Assembly (NCBI GenBank): GCA_964489735.1
Contig: CAZBAL010000006.1
Location: 17,046-81,045, forward strand
Direction of reading: 5' to 3'
DNA from: Andreesenia sp964489735
GTDB taxonomy: Bacteria > Bacillota > Clostridia > Tissierellales > Gottschalkiaceae
DNA length: 64,000 nucleotides
This document shows, in pieces, positions 37,462 through 46,921 of this stretch; position 1 is the first letter of the stretch; the number at the start of each line of letters is the position of its first letter. The notes beneath the pieces are model-generated. The model did not search any database. It worked only from the letters and a program-made list of their open reading frames with translations, and had not been told where the DNA came from. The position numbers and the translations under genes are program-made.

Positions 37462-38781
37462 TTACCCCTCTTTCTTTTCGCTTAAGCTGAACTGAATAGG
37501 GGTTCCAATATATTCAAACGATTCTCTTATTTTATTTTCAAGGTATCTTTCATAAGAAAAATGAGATAATTCCTTGTCATTTACAAACAACACAAATTTT
37601 GGTGGTCTTACACCAACCTGAGTTGTGTAAAAAATCTTGAGTCTCTTGCCTTTATCACTAGGCGGCTGATTCATAAGAATAGCTCTGCCTATAATATCAT
37701 TCAATACACCCGTGCTTATTCTCAAGTTATAATTTTCGTATACCATTTTTATGTTCTCAAGCACTTTATCTACTCTTTTTCCAGTTTCAACAGAAATAAA
37801 GATTATTGGAGCATAAGACATGAAAGCTAACTCTCTTCTTATTTCTCTCTCAAACTCCAGATAAGTCTTATCACCTTTATCTACTAGATCCCATTTGTTT
37901 ACAATTATGACAGATGCTTTTCCATTATTATGAGCATGACCCGCAATTTTTGCATCCTGTTCTGTAATACCGGTTGTAGCATCAATCATAATAAGACATA
38001 CATCCGCTCTTTCAATAGCTGTAAGAGTTCTTATTACACTATATCTTTCAATATCTTCGAAGACTTTTTTCTGTCTTCTAAGTCCAGCAGTGTCTATGAA
38101 TAAAAACTTATCATCTTCTGTTTCGTAATAAGTGTCTATAGCATCTCTGGTTGTTCCAGCAATATCGCTAACTATTACTCTATCTTCTCCTAATATTCTG
38201 TTTATAATAGATGACTTTCCAACATTTGGCTTTCCAATAACAGCCACTTTTATTACATCATCATCATATTCAGTATCCTTATCAGTTGGGAAATATCTTA
38301 CAACTTCATCTAAAAGATCTCCCAAACCAAGTCCCTGCCCAGCAGAAATTGCTACAACATTGTCCATTCCAAGTTCATAGAACTCATACATTGCATCTTC
38401 CCTGCTGAAATCATCGATTTTATTGCAAGCAATGATAACTTTTTTATTAGATCTTCGCAGCATCTGAGCTATTTCCTTATCTGCCGGAGTTATGCCCTGC
38501 TTTCCATCGACAACAAAAATTATTACATCTCCAGTTTCAATAGCTATCTCAGCCTGTCTTCTCATCTGAGAAAGTATTATATCCTCAGTATCCGGCTCAA
38601 TTCCACCAGTATCTATTATGGTAAAATATTTATTAGTCCATTCTGCCTCAGCATATATTCTATCCCTTGTAACACCTGGAGTATCCTCAACTATTGATAT
38701 CCTGCTTCCTGCTAATTTATTAAATAGTGTAGATTTACCTACATTTGGTCTGCCGACTATTGCAACTACAGGTCTCGACAT
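37462..38781 (-). CDS. der: Ribosome biogenesis GTPase Der (EngA)
   Basis: Der is an essential double GTPase for 50S assembly. It has two G domains, with P-loops GRPNVGKSTLFN near residue 9 and GKPNVGKSSIIN near residue 183, paired NKID and NKWD motifs, and a C-terminal KH-like domain (FVLFVNDKELSHFSYERYLEN). The frame opens 16 codons earlier, but the ATG at 38781, four bases after GGGGTGG, gives the standard N-terminus MSRPVVAIVGRPN. Confidence 0.98.
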   Translation of the reverse strand: MSRPVVAIVGRPNVGKSTLFNKLAGSRISIVEDTPGVTRDRIYAEAEWTNKYFTIIDTGGIEPDTEDIILSQMRRQAEIAIETGDVIIFVVDGKQGITPADKEIAQMLRRSNKKVIIACNKIDDFSREDAMYEFYELGMDNVVAISAGQGLGLGDLLDEVVRYFPTDKDTEYDDDVIKVAVIGKPNVGKSSIINRILGEDRVIVSDIAGTTRDAIDTYYETEDDKFLFIDTAGLRRQKKVFEDIERYSVIRTLTAIERADVCLIMIDATTGITEQDAKIAGHAHNNGKASVIIVNKWDLVDKGDKTYLEFEREIRRELAFMSYAPIIFISVETGKRVDKVLENIKMVYENYNLRISTGVLNDIIGRAILMNQPPSDKGKRLKIFYTTQVGVRPPKFVLFVNDKELSHFSYERYLENKIRESFEYIGTPIQFSLSEKKEG

Positions 38782-38849
38782 AAAACCACCCCTTTTATCA
38801 TATTCCAATCCAGCAACAACTAATATCACTGCAACTCGAATTATTTATT

Positions 38850-40178
38850 TTATTTATTGAAAAGACTTACAAACTTCTGACCGTCTACTTCCTCTGCAAT
38901 CACTTTAGTTCCTAATTTATTGCTGAGCTCTTCTAACGTCATATCATCTAAAAAAACATCTTCATCACTTTTTAACATAGCCTTTGTGATTAGTACTGCA
39001 TCTCCTAGATCTCTCTCTTTTAACTGCTCATATAAGTCTGTACCTGTGATAAGGCCAGCAACTGTTATGTTCTCTCCAAAGAAATTGTTTTTGATCATCA
39101 CCACATCAATTTGAATATTTGGATATTTTGATTGAATCATCTTCGCAAATACACGCATATGACTTGCAGCCAGCTTTCCAGTAGCAATGGTGTATTTGCC
39201 GACCACTTTCTCATCATATTCCAAGAGGTCAAGAGCTCTTACAATCTCTTCCTCAAAGGATCTGACTAAGCCCACTCCATTTTCCAACTGAGGATAACCT
39301 TCATAATACTCTTCATCAGGTATCTCTTTGTCAGCAACTAAATAGAATTCATCCGAAATAAATGAAAACTTGGTTCCCAGCTTTTTCATATAATCCTTCT
39401 GTAATTCCTCAACAAGCTCTACCATTTCACTAGCTGTTTCCTTGTTATAGATATCCAGATCAAACAGGTTCTCCCTAAACTTTGTAACTCCTACTGGTAC
39501 AATAGCAACACTTTCAATTGAAGGATATAATGATGCCAAATCACTCAAAGTTCTCCTTAGTTCTTCACCATCATTAATACAAGGAACTGCAACTATTTGA
39601 GCATTCATCGACAAGTTTACATCTGCAAACTTCTTTAGAATATCAAATACTTTTCCAGCATTTTTGTTTCCAAGCATCTTTACCCTGAGTTCAGGATTCG
39701 TAGTGTGAACTGATATGTTTATAGGACTGATTCTGTATTTTATAATCCTATCTATTTCTTCGTCTGATAGATTTGTAAGAGTTATAAAATTTCCTTGGAG
39801 GAACGAAAGTCTAGAATCATCATCCTTAAAATACAAAGTCTTTCTCATTCCTTTAGGTAGCTGATCAATAAAGCAGAATATACACTTATTTCTACAGTTT
39901 TTTGCTTTATCAATTAGAGGATTAGTAAAACTTATTCCTAACCCTTCATCAAAACCCTTCTCTATCTCGAGCTCCCAGATCTCTCCATCAGCTTTCTGTA
40001 TTTCCATTTCTATATAATCATCGGTTATTAAGTATTTATATTCAATAATATCATTAACTTTCTGTCCGTTTATACTCAGGAGTATGTCACCAGGCTCTAT
40101 CTCAAGCTCTTCACCAATGCTCCCAGACTCGACTTCTTCAATGATATTAATATTCTCTTCGTAGTTTTTTAGCTCCAT
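38850..40178 (-). CDS. DUF512 family protein with PDZ and radical-SAM-like domain
   Basis: The 442-residue protein has an N-terminal PDZ-like domain (GEELEIEPGDILLSINGQKV), then a cysteine cluster CRNKCIFCFIDQLPKGMRKT in which Cys-x3-Cys-x2-Cys fits a radical-SAM 4Fe-4S site, the LYFKDDDSRLSFLQGNFITL segment, and the DUF512 domain in the C-terminal half with VGKYTIATGKLAASHM. The reaction is unknown. It is regularly located next to der in Clostridia, and the same arrangement is seen here. Confidence 0.9.
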   Translation of the reverse strand: MELKNYEENINIIEEVESGSIGEELEIEPGDILLSINGQKVNDIIEYKYLITDDYIEMEIQKADGEIWELEIEKGFDEGLGISFTNPLIDKAKNCRNKCIFCFIDQLPKGMRKTLYFKDDDSRLSFLQGNFITLTNLSDEEIDRIIKYRISPINISVHTTNPELRVKMLGNKNAGKVFDILKKFADVNLSMNAQIVAVPCINDGEELRRTLSDLASLYPSIESVAIVPVGVTKFRENLFDLDIYNKETASEMVELVEELQKDYMKKLGTKFSFISDEFYLVADKEIPDEEYYEGYPQLENGVGLVRSFEEEIVRALDLLEYDEKVVGKYTIATGKLAASHMRVFAKMIQSKYPNIQIDVVMIKNNFFGENITVAGLITGTDLYEQLKERDLGDAVLITKAMLKSDEDVFLDDMTLEELSNKLGTKVIAEEVDGQKFVSLFNK

Positions 40179-40270
40179 AATTATCCCTTCTAAACATTGC
40201 TTATTCCTATTAATTATACCTTATAAATGTTGTTAATTCAATGCTTATAACCTACTATAATATAAATACA

Positions 40271-40309
40271 GAGCCAGTAGAAAGCTAGTAAAAACTTTCC
40301 TAATGGCTC
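40271..40309 (-). terminator. Imperfect hairpin after rnr
   Basis: Left arm gagccagtagaaag (40271-40284) pairs with ctttcctaatggctc (40295-40309) with one mismatch and one bulge. It follows the rnr stop and is followed on the minus strand by a weak T-rich tail (TGTATTTATATT). Confidence 0.65.
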
Positions 40310-40322
40310 CTCATTTAATATA

Positions 40323-42518
40323 TTATTCTATTTCATGATGGTTTTCTTCATCAGTTCTTCTTTCGGATAGATTTTCTAGTAGTGCAAAATCTATCTTTCT
40401 AGTTGAAGGAACTGCTGAAACCACCTTAATTCTCATTCTGTCACCTAGCTTTATAATCTTTCTAGTATTTTCACCTACAAGCTGATGCATTTCATCGTTG
40501 TAATGATAGTAGTCATAGTCTATAGAATGAATTGGAATAAATCCTTCAATTGTGTTTTCCAGCTCTACAAACAGACCACTGCTTATAACAGAAGAAACAA
40601 CTCCTACGAACTCCTGCCCAATTCTATCAGCCATGTACTCAGCTTTTTTAAGATCATCAGATTCTCGCTCTGCATCATCAGCTCTTCTTTCTGCTAGTGA
40701 TGTGCTCTGAGCAACTGATGGCAGCAGTCTTTCATAGTGTTTTAACTGCTCAGAATCTAATCTACTATTTAAGAACTCTCTGAGTATTCTGTGTATCTGC
40801 AAATCAGGATATCTTCTAATTGGCGAAGTAAAGTGACTATAATATTCAGAAGCTAAACCAAAGTGACCCTCTTCTACTACCGAATATTTTGCTTTCTTTA
40901 AGGATCTCAACATGATTCTGCTGATAATTGGCTCTTCTTTTTTGCCCTTAATGTCATTTAACAGCTCTTGAAGATGTCTAGGTTCTATACCATCAGCACC
41001 TGATCTCAATTTGTATCCCATAGTGTTCAGGAATTTCTTGAATGATTCTATTTTCTCTTCGTCTGGCTCCTCATGAATTCTATAAAGGAAAGGAGTCTCT
41101 GTCCAGAAAATATTTTCTGCAACCGTTTCATTAGTAACTATCATAAACTCTTCTATGAGCCTGTTACCAACTCTTCTTTCAAGTTCCTTTATCTCAATAG
41201 GCTTACCGTTTTCATCGACATTTATCTGTGACTCAGGGAAATCAAAGCCTATGCTTCCTCTTTTTATTCTCTTTTCATTCAATATTTCTGCCAGATGCTG
41301 CATATATTTCAGATCATCAGCTATTCCAAGTTCTTCAAATTTCTTTTTAGCTTCTGGAGCATCATTTTCCAAGAAATCAGATACATCATCATAAATCAGT
41401 CTAGCTGATGATTTGATAACCGACTCATAAATTCTATGGTTTACTACTTTCCCATATTTATCTATTTCCATAAACACCGACATAGCTAATCTATCCACGT
41501 CTGGCATCAAACTACAAACACCATTGGAAAGCTTCTCAGGCAGCATAGGAATAACTCTATCAGGAAAATAAACCGATGTTCCTCTGTCTAGAGCTTCCTC
41601 ATCAAGTGCCGTACCTTCTCTTACATAGAAAGATACGTCAGCTATATGGACTCCTAATTCATAATTTCCATTGTCCATTTTCTTAATAGAAACGGCATCA
41701 TCAAAATCTCTTGCATCTGCACCATCTATAGTAAATGTCACTTCATCTCTAAGATCTTCTCTTCTAGCTATTTCCTCAGGTCTAATATCTTCAGAAATTG
41801 CATTCGCTTCTTTAATCACTTCATCAGGGAATACATAAGGTAGTCCATATTTTTTAATAATAGCAAGTACATCTACACCTTTTTCATCTTCGAATCCTAA
41901 AACATCAAGAATTTTTCCTTCTGGACTCTTCTCGCCATCTCCCCATTTTGTTATCTGAACCTCAACTAGCTGTCCAGTCTTTGCATCCATGCTATCTTGC
42001 AATAATACGAATACATCTGAAGATATCTTGTTTTCTAAGGGCACTACAAATCCGAACTTCTGACTCTTTTGATATGTTCCTATCAGTTTATTGTTCGCTC
42101 TTGTCAAGATTTTTACAACTTCTCCAGTTCTTCTTTCATTTTCATCAGCAATATAGTCTGGTTCATCCTGAACAATTCTAACGGCAACTCTGTCACCATG
42201 AAGAGCACCTTTCAATCCTCCAGGTCTTATGAACACATCCTCTTGTTCTTCCTGAGTTGATTCATCAGGAATCAGAAATGCAAAACCTTTAGGATTACCC
42301 TGTACCCTTCCTTCAATAAGCCCTAATCTTCTAGCAGTTCCTAATCTATCTTTATTAGTTCTGAAGAGATAACCTTCATCTTCCATCTTATTTATTATTC
42401 TTTTGAATTCATTTCTCTGATCACTAGGGATTTCAAATGCTTTTAATAGCTCATCCATTGTTCCCATTTTATTATTAGTGTCATCAAGATATTCATATAT
42501 TTTATCTCTAATATTCAT
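40323..42518 (-). CDS. rnr: Ribonuclease R
   Basis: RNase R is a processive 3'-5' exoribonuclease able to degrade structured RNA. The protein of about 731 residues has an N-terminal winged-helix region, cold-shock domains (VRIVQDEPDYIADENERRTG region), the RNB catalytic domain with TIDGADARDFDDAVSI holding the metal-binding aspartates, HYSHFTSPIRRYPDL-type motif, and a C-terminal S1 domain. Of GTG 42527, ATG 42524 and ATG 42518, the last is nine bases from AGAAGG. The secG gene lies farther upstream, and no smpB follows. Confidence 0.97.
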   Translation of the reverse strand: MNIRDKIYEYLDDTNNKMGTMDELLKAFEIPSDQRNEFKRIINKMEDEGYLFRTNKDRLGTARRLGLIEGRVQGNPKGFAFLIPDESTQEEQEDVFIRPGGLKGALHGDRVAVRIVQDEPDYIADENERRTGEVVKILTRANNKLIGTYQKSQKFGFVVPLENKISSDVFVLLQDSMDAKTGQLVEVQITKWGDGEKSPEGKILDVLGFEDEKGVDVLAIIKKYGLPYVFPDEVIKEANAISEDIRPEEIARREDLRDEVTFTIDGADARDFDDAVSIKKMDNGNYELGVHIADVSFYVREGTALDEEALDRGTSVYFPDRVIPMLPEKLSNGVCSLMPDVDRLAMSVFMEIDKYGKVVNHRIYESVIKSSARLIYDDVSDFLENDAPEAKKKFEELGIADDLKYMQHLAEILNEKRIKRGSIGFDFPESQINVDENGKPIEIKELERRVGNRLIEEFMIVTNETVAENIFWTETPFLYRIHEEPDEEKIESFKKFLNTMGYKLRSGADGIEPRHLQELLNDIKGKKEEPIISRIMLRSLKKAKYSVVEEGHFGLASEYYSHFTSPIRRYPDLQIHRILREFLNSRLDSEQLKHYERLLPSVAQSTSLAERRADDAERESDDLKKAEYMADRIGQEFVGVVSSVISSGLFVELENTIEGFIPIHSIDYDYYHYNDEMHQLVGENTRKIIKLGDRMRIKVVSAVPSTRKIDFALLENLSERRTDEENHHEIE

Positions 42519-42587
42519 TCTCATCACCCTTCTAAATTATAGGTTCTTTAATCTATTATACCCATAATTTATCCACTTATTGTTAAA

Positions 42588-42620
42588 AACAAAAAAAGAG
42601 CAGATTAATTTCTGCCCTTT
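42588..42620 (-). terminator. ddl terminator
   Basis: A 10-bp stem (aaagagcaga at 42595-42604 with tctgcccttt at 42611-42620, one G-T pair) with a 6-base loop ends in a run of T on the minus strand. It is about 70 bases after the ddl stop; the 160-base gap to rnr holds nothing else. Confidence 0.82.
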
Positions 42621-42687
42621 CAAACAAACATATTTTTTCTTCTGTCTTGCATTCTTATTTTGTAATCTATTCAAAAACGAATAAAAT

Positions 42688-43863
42688 CTACATTTTTCCT
42701 GCTTTTGAATTGTTTCCGAAGCTAACCTTATCAAAAAGGTCAACATCATATGAATACATATTTTCATTCTTTTCTGCCTGAACTGCAAAAGCTATATCGA
42801 TTAACTCATCTATAAGCGCAGTGAAATTAATTCCCATAGGCTCCCACAGATAATAAGCAAACGATCCAGGCTGTGTGTTTATCTCATTTATATAAACATT
42901 GTTATCTTGATCCATAAGGAAATCTATTCTTGCATTACCTTTACAGTCTATAGCCATGAATGATTTTTTTGCAAGGTCCTGAATCTCTTCAGTTTTGCCT
43001 TCCGGAAGGTCAGCTGGAACATTTCTTCCACCAGTTTTTGTCCCTTTAGCATTTGAATGAACATATTTGTCTTCATAAGTTAAAAGATCTGTCCATCCCA
43101 GCGGCTCCTCGCAAAGTGAAGCTTTAACTTTATTGTTATAACCCATTACTGCACAGTTGATCTCTCTTGGACTTTCCAGAGCCTGTTCAACTATTATCTT
43201 TCTGTCGTATCTTATTGCGATCTCAATTGACTCGATAAGTTCTTCTCTATTTCTAGCTTTTGAAATACCTACAGATGACCCTAAGTTAGAAGGTTTAACA
43301 AATACAGGGTAGCCTATCTCCGCCTCAACCTTGTCTAATACCGTATCGCTTTCAGTTTCCCAAGCCGTTCTGAAGAACCAGTTGTATTTAACTATAGGTA
43401 AATTGTATGATTTGTAAACATCTTTCATAAGGATCTTATCCATACCCACAGAAGAACCAAGAACTCCTGCACTTACGTATGGTATGTTCATCATTTCAAA
43501 TACACCTTGTACAGTACCGTCCTCTCCATTAGTACCATGAAGAGCTATGAAAACTGCATCTATATCCTGTTCAAACTTCTTACTGAAAAATCCACCCATT
43601 TTATCAGGATGACCAAAAATTCTTTTTTCATCATAAGTTGCTGTTACTACTATTTCTCTTAAGTTATCAAGTTTTTTATTTTTGAAATTATCAAAATCTC
43701 TCAGTTCATCTCCTGTGAACCACTTTCCATCTTTATCTATAAAGATAGGAATAATATTATATTTTGATTTATCCATGTTTTCCATTGCTTGCATACCAGT
43801 GATAACGGAAACTTCGTGTTCAACACTTCTACCACCAAATACAACTGCTATATTCTTCTTCAT
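42688..43863 (-). CDS. ddl: D-alanine--D-alanine ligase
   Basis: Ddl joins two D-alanines for peptidoglycan precursors. The 391 residues show VVFGGRSVEHEVSVITG, ALHGTNGEDGTVQGVFE, PVFVKPSNLGSSVGI and YINEINTQPGSFAYYLWE, covering the ATP-grasp core and active site. At 391 residues it is longer than the 300-360 typical of Ddl, with extra residues in the N-terminal part and a short C-terminal tail. It lies between murF, which uses its product, and rnr. Confidence 0.96.
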   Translation of the reverse strand: MKKNIAVVFGGRSVEHEVSVITGMQAMENMDKSKYNIIPIFIDKDGKWFTGDELRDFDNFKNKKLDNLREIVVTATYDEKRIFGHPDKMGGFFSKKFEQDIDAVFIALHGTNGEDGTVQGVFEMMNIPYVSAGVLGSSVGMDKILMKDVYKSYNLPIVKYNWFFRTAWETESDTVLDKVEAEIGYPVFVKPSNLGSSVGISKARNREELIESIEIAIRYDRKIIVEQALESPREINCAVMGYNNKVKASLCEEPLGWTDLLTYEDKYVHSNAKGTKTGGRNVPADLPEGKTEEIQDLAKKSFMAIDCKGNARIDFLMDQDNNVYINEINTQPGSFAYYLWEPMGINFTALIDELIDIAFAVQAEKNENMYSYDVDLFDKVSFGNNSKAGKM

Positions 43864-43905
43864 AAAAATACTCTCCCTTTCCGTATTAGTCTGTATATTA
43901 TTATA

Positions 43906-45555
43906 CTACTTATTGTAGTTATCTGGTAAATCATTTTCAAAAAGAACAACATCTTTAGGCTTTGTCAGATTCTGAAGAACTTGAGTTGCCTGATCTAGAC
44001 TCTTGACAACGAAGATTGACGCAGCATCGAATCCAACTTCCTCTATACCTTCTTTTATCGGAATAGCTCTGTCCTCTCCTACAAGGATGGCAAAATCTGC
44101 AGTTCTTGCGATATTTCTCCCAAATTCCTTATTCTCTTCATATTCTGAATCACCTAGTTCAATCATTCCTGGAGTTATTACGATTTTTCTTCCTTCTTCA
44201 AACTTTGAAAGAACATCTAATGCAGCCTTAGCGCCATCCGGGTTTGAATTAAATGCATCATCTATTATTATTATACCTGTTCCTGGATTTATTAACTGCA
44301 GTCTATGAGGAACCGGTTCAACTTTTGCTATTCCTCTGGCAATCTCTTCAAGTGACATGCCTAGTGCAATACCAGCAGATGCTCCTGCTAAAAGATTGAG
44401 TATATTATGCTCTCCTAAAAGCTGAGATTTACATTTCACTTCATTCCCATCTCTTGTTCCCAGAACAAACTCAGAACCTGTAGGCATAACTTTTATATCT
44501 CTAGCATATACATCTGCTTCTTCTCTAGTATCTATTCCATATATTATCTTTTTAAACTTCTCTGTCTTATCAGCTAAATCCCTGACATATGGATTGTCAT
44601 AGTTAAATATAGCTATCCCATCTTCAGGCAGAGCGTCTATTATTTCATATTTTGTTTTCTTAATATTCTCAATATTCTTAAACGTTTCTAAGTGAGCAGG
44701 ACCAACTGAAGTTATAATACCAATCTTATGTCCTACAAGCTCAGACATCTCTTTTATATCACCAATATTTCTAGCACCCATCTCAGCAACAAATACTTCA
44801 TAAGATTCATCAAGCTGATTATTTATTACTATACTAACTCCCATTGGAGTATTATAACTCTCAGGTGTTTTTAAAGTCTTAAACTTCTCTTCCAAAATAG
44901 TTGCAGTCAAAAACTTTGTACTGGTCTTTCCATAACTGCCAGTAATACCCACTATATTTAAATCTTTCATTCCTTTGATTTTGTTCTGAGCCTGTACGAA
45001 AAACTTTTTATTAATACTGTTTTCTATAGGTACAGATATGTTGTTTGATAGCTTCAATATTAAAGGCTGTAATACGAACTGAATCGTAGATATAATGTAT
45101 GAACTAGATACAGCAATTTTTATAAGACTGGTGCTGCTTCTAGAAACAACTGTGCTCAATATTGAAACTATTAAAACTATCAATATATTTACAACAGCAT
45201 GTATTGCTATAAGTCTCTTGACTCTTTTAGTATAAACAAGATCTACCTTAGCTTTCTCTCTCTTTTCAGATGCAGAATAAACCATAAATGCACACCATGC
45301 AACTATAGCGACAAAGCCGATCTTCTGAACATTTACAATCATAGAAATAATCATAGATAAAATAGCTGCTAAAGAACCTATTTTTACTTTATTTGAGTAA
45401 GCTCTATGATTAAATTCTTTTATCCATTTACTGAAATTATTATTTCTGTAACCTTCCAGCTGAAGCATATGTATTAAGAATCTGCTTCTTAGTGTCAGAG
45501 CTAGAATCAATACAAACATAGAAATCACAGCAAGTGGAAAAAATACTGTTATCAT
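43906..45555 (-). CDS. murF: UDP-MurNAc-tripeptide--D-Ala-D-Ala ligase with N-terminal membrane domain
   Basis: The C-terminal 360 residues form a Mur ligase: GITGSYGKTSTKFL near residue 206, EMGARNIGDIKEM, TSVGPAHLETF, LGEHNILNLLAGA and DDAFNSNPDGAKAAL. MurF adds D-Ala-D-Ala to the muropeptide. The first 180 residues carry about five membrane segments, not part of standard MurF, which is soluble and about 450 residues. Such membrane-fused Mur ligases occur in some Clostridia. Adjacent to ddl, it makes a two-gene unit for the D-Ala-D-Ala branch. Confidence 0.9.
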   Translation of the reverse strand: MITVFFPLAVISMFVLILALTLRSRFLIHMLQLEGYRNNNFSKWIKEFNHRAYSNKVKIGSLAAILSMIISMIVNVQKIGFVAIVAWCAFMVYSASEKREKAKVDLVYTKRVKRLIAIHAVVNILIVLIVSILSTVVSRSSTSLIKIAVSSSYIISTIQFVLQPLILKLSNNISVPIENSINKKFFVQAQNKIKGMKDLNIVGITGSYGKTSTKFLTATILEEKFKTLKTPESYNTPMGVSIVINNQLDESYEVFVAEMGARNIGDIKEMSELVGHKIGIITSVGPAHLETFKNIENIKKTKYEIIDALPEDGIAIFNYDNPYVRDLADKTEKFKKIIYGIDTREEADVYARDIKVMPTGSEFVLGTRDGNEVKCKSQLLGEHNILNLLAGASAGIALGMSLEEIARGIAKVEPVPHRLQLINPGTGIIIIDDAFNSNPDGAKAALDVLSKFEEGRKIVITPGMIELGDSEYEENKEFGRNIARTADFAILVGEDRAIPIKEGIEEVGFDAASIFVVKSLDQATQVLQNLTKPKDVVLFENDLPDNYNK

Positions 45556-45620
45556 AAAAAAACCTCCTATTTAAAATCAGTCTAATCTAAGTATTAGCTG
45601 AGAACTCATAAAATATGCTA

Positions 45621-46385
45621 CTATTTTATATTAAAAAAACTTTTGAGAACCGCACTGAACTGCGCGTACTGATCAACATATGAAAAATGACCCGCATTCT
45701 CCAAGACTACCAATCCGCTGTTCTCAATCTCTTTTTCCATTATTTCTGCCATATATACAGGTGTAGCAGTATCATCTCTACCCCAGATTAATAGCGTATT
45801 TGCCTTAATATCTTTCAGCAATGGTCTTAAATCCTCATTTACAGTCTTGACAAGTATTTTTCTCATCATATCATTAGCATCCTGATAGTCTTGAGATCCA
45901 AATTTCGTATAGAATTTTTTTAGTCTCTTTTCCTTATCTATCCAGAAGAAAGCAAGATTATAGATCTTTCTAAGAGCCTTAAAAGAATAAACTTTGAAAT
46001 AGTATTTCGGCCCTCTTTTAGGAATTATACCCGCTGCATCTATCAAAACAATCTTGTCTATAAGCTCCGGATATTTGCTGGACAGGATTATAGATATCCT
46101 TCCTCCAAATGAATGACCAACTAAAATAAGCTTTTTAAATCCCATTTTGTCAATGAACTTCTTAATATAATCCGCATATTCATAAACTCCCCAGGGCTCA
46201 CCCGGCTCATCGCTTTCACCAAATCCAGGAAAGTCTATAGTCCAAACCTTATAATCATTCTTCAATATATTGTGAACCGGCATCATTGCAGGAATATTAG
46301 CCGCCCAACCATGCATAACTAAAATATCCTGTCCTTCACCTTCACATATGTAGTTCATTTCTACACCATCTATATTTATACGCAT
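45621..46385 (-). CDS. Alpha/beta hydrolase
   Basis: The 254-residue cytoplasmic protein has the complete hydrolase triad: nucleophile elbow GHSFGGR near residue 92, acid in WGRDDTATPV, and histidine in NAGHFSYVDQ. The oxyanion-side motif MHGWAANIP is near residue 24. Substrate cannot be predicted. It stands between secG and murF, separated from secG by a clear terminator, so it probably has its own promoter. Confidence 0.88.
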   Translation of the reverse strand: MRINIDGVEMNYICEGEGQDILVMHGWAANIPAMMPVHNILKNDYKVWTIDFPGFGESDEPGEPWGVYEYADYIKKFIDKMGFKKLILVGHSFGGRISIILSSKYPELIDKIVLIDAAGIIPKRGPKYYFKVYSFKALRKIYNLAFFWIDKEKRLKKFYTKFGSQDYQDANDMMRKILVKTVNEDLRPLLKDIKANTLLIWGRDDTATPVYMAEIMEKEIENSGLVVLENAGHFSYVDQYAQFSAVLKSFFNIK

Positions 46386-46445
46386 AATACCATCCTAACC
46401 AACTGAATTTTGCCTCATATATACCTATTATATCGTATTCTTCGC

Positions 46446-46473
46446 AAAATAAAAGCGATTCATTAAGAATCGC
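46446..46473 (-). terminator. secG terminator
   Basis: A 7-bp stem (gcgattc / gaatcgc, 46455-46473) with a 5-base loop is followed on the minus strand by TTTTATTTT, 11 bases after the secG stop. Confidence 0.88.
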
Positions 46474-46483
46474 ATTAAATACA

Positions 46484-46717
46484 CTATTTTATTACTAATG
46501 AAGCAACTATTGCAACTACTATAACTAGTGCACAAGCTATTACTATTTTGTCTGAGATAGCCTCATAGCTTCTTCCCTGACTTTTACTCCATTCACTATC
46601 AGTCATTCCTCCACCAATACTTCCAGAAAGACCGCCTGTTTTATCTTCTTGCATAAGTACATTTATTATTAAGATTACACTTGCTATAATCACTATTACC
46701 ATCAAAGCTGTAGACAA
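46484..46717 (-). CDS. secG: Preprotein translocase subunit SecG
   Basis: SecG is a small membrane component of the SecYEG channel. The 77 residues form two membrane segments (LMVIVIIASVILIINVLMQ and IVIACALVIVVAIVASLVI) around the conserved loop KTGGLSGSIGGG. The start is TTG at 46717, nine bases after GGAGG. In many Firmicutes it lies just after eno and before rnr; here the plus-strand PLD-AAA gene separates it from eno. Confidence 0.95.
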   Translation of the reverse strand: MSTALMVIVIIASVILIINVLMQEDKTGGLSGSIGGGMTDSEWSKSQGRSYEAISDKIVIACALVIVVAIVASLVIK

Positions 46718-46763
46718 CTACATCCACCTCCAAATATAAGTATCAAATATCATTAATTATATC

Positions 46764-46780
46764 ACATAATGTCATTATGT
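46764..46780. promoter_or_regulatory. Palindrome in the secG / PLD-AAA divergent region
   Basis: A perfect 7-bp inverted repeat, ACATAAT-gtc-ATTATGT, lies 47 bases before secG and about 140 bases before the PLD-AAA start. Its size and symmetry fit a dimeric regulator site. A TATAAT at 46846-46851 could be the -10 of the PLD-AAA gene. Confidence 0.35.
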
Positions 46781-46921
46781 ACAATTATTTCGAGTATTAG
46801 AGAAAAAATATTACTGTTTTTTAAAAACATTATTCAGAAAAGAGTTATAATATATATATTAGGACGCTTTTTACATAATTCACTCTTTTTTATAATCACA
46901 TATAAAAAGGAGCTGTTTATT

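Noticed and set aside
42537..42788. Minus-strand open frame of 83 codons between rnr and ddl
   Set aside because: It overlaps the end of ddl in another frame, runs through the ddl terminator and has no recognisable features.
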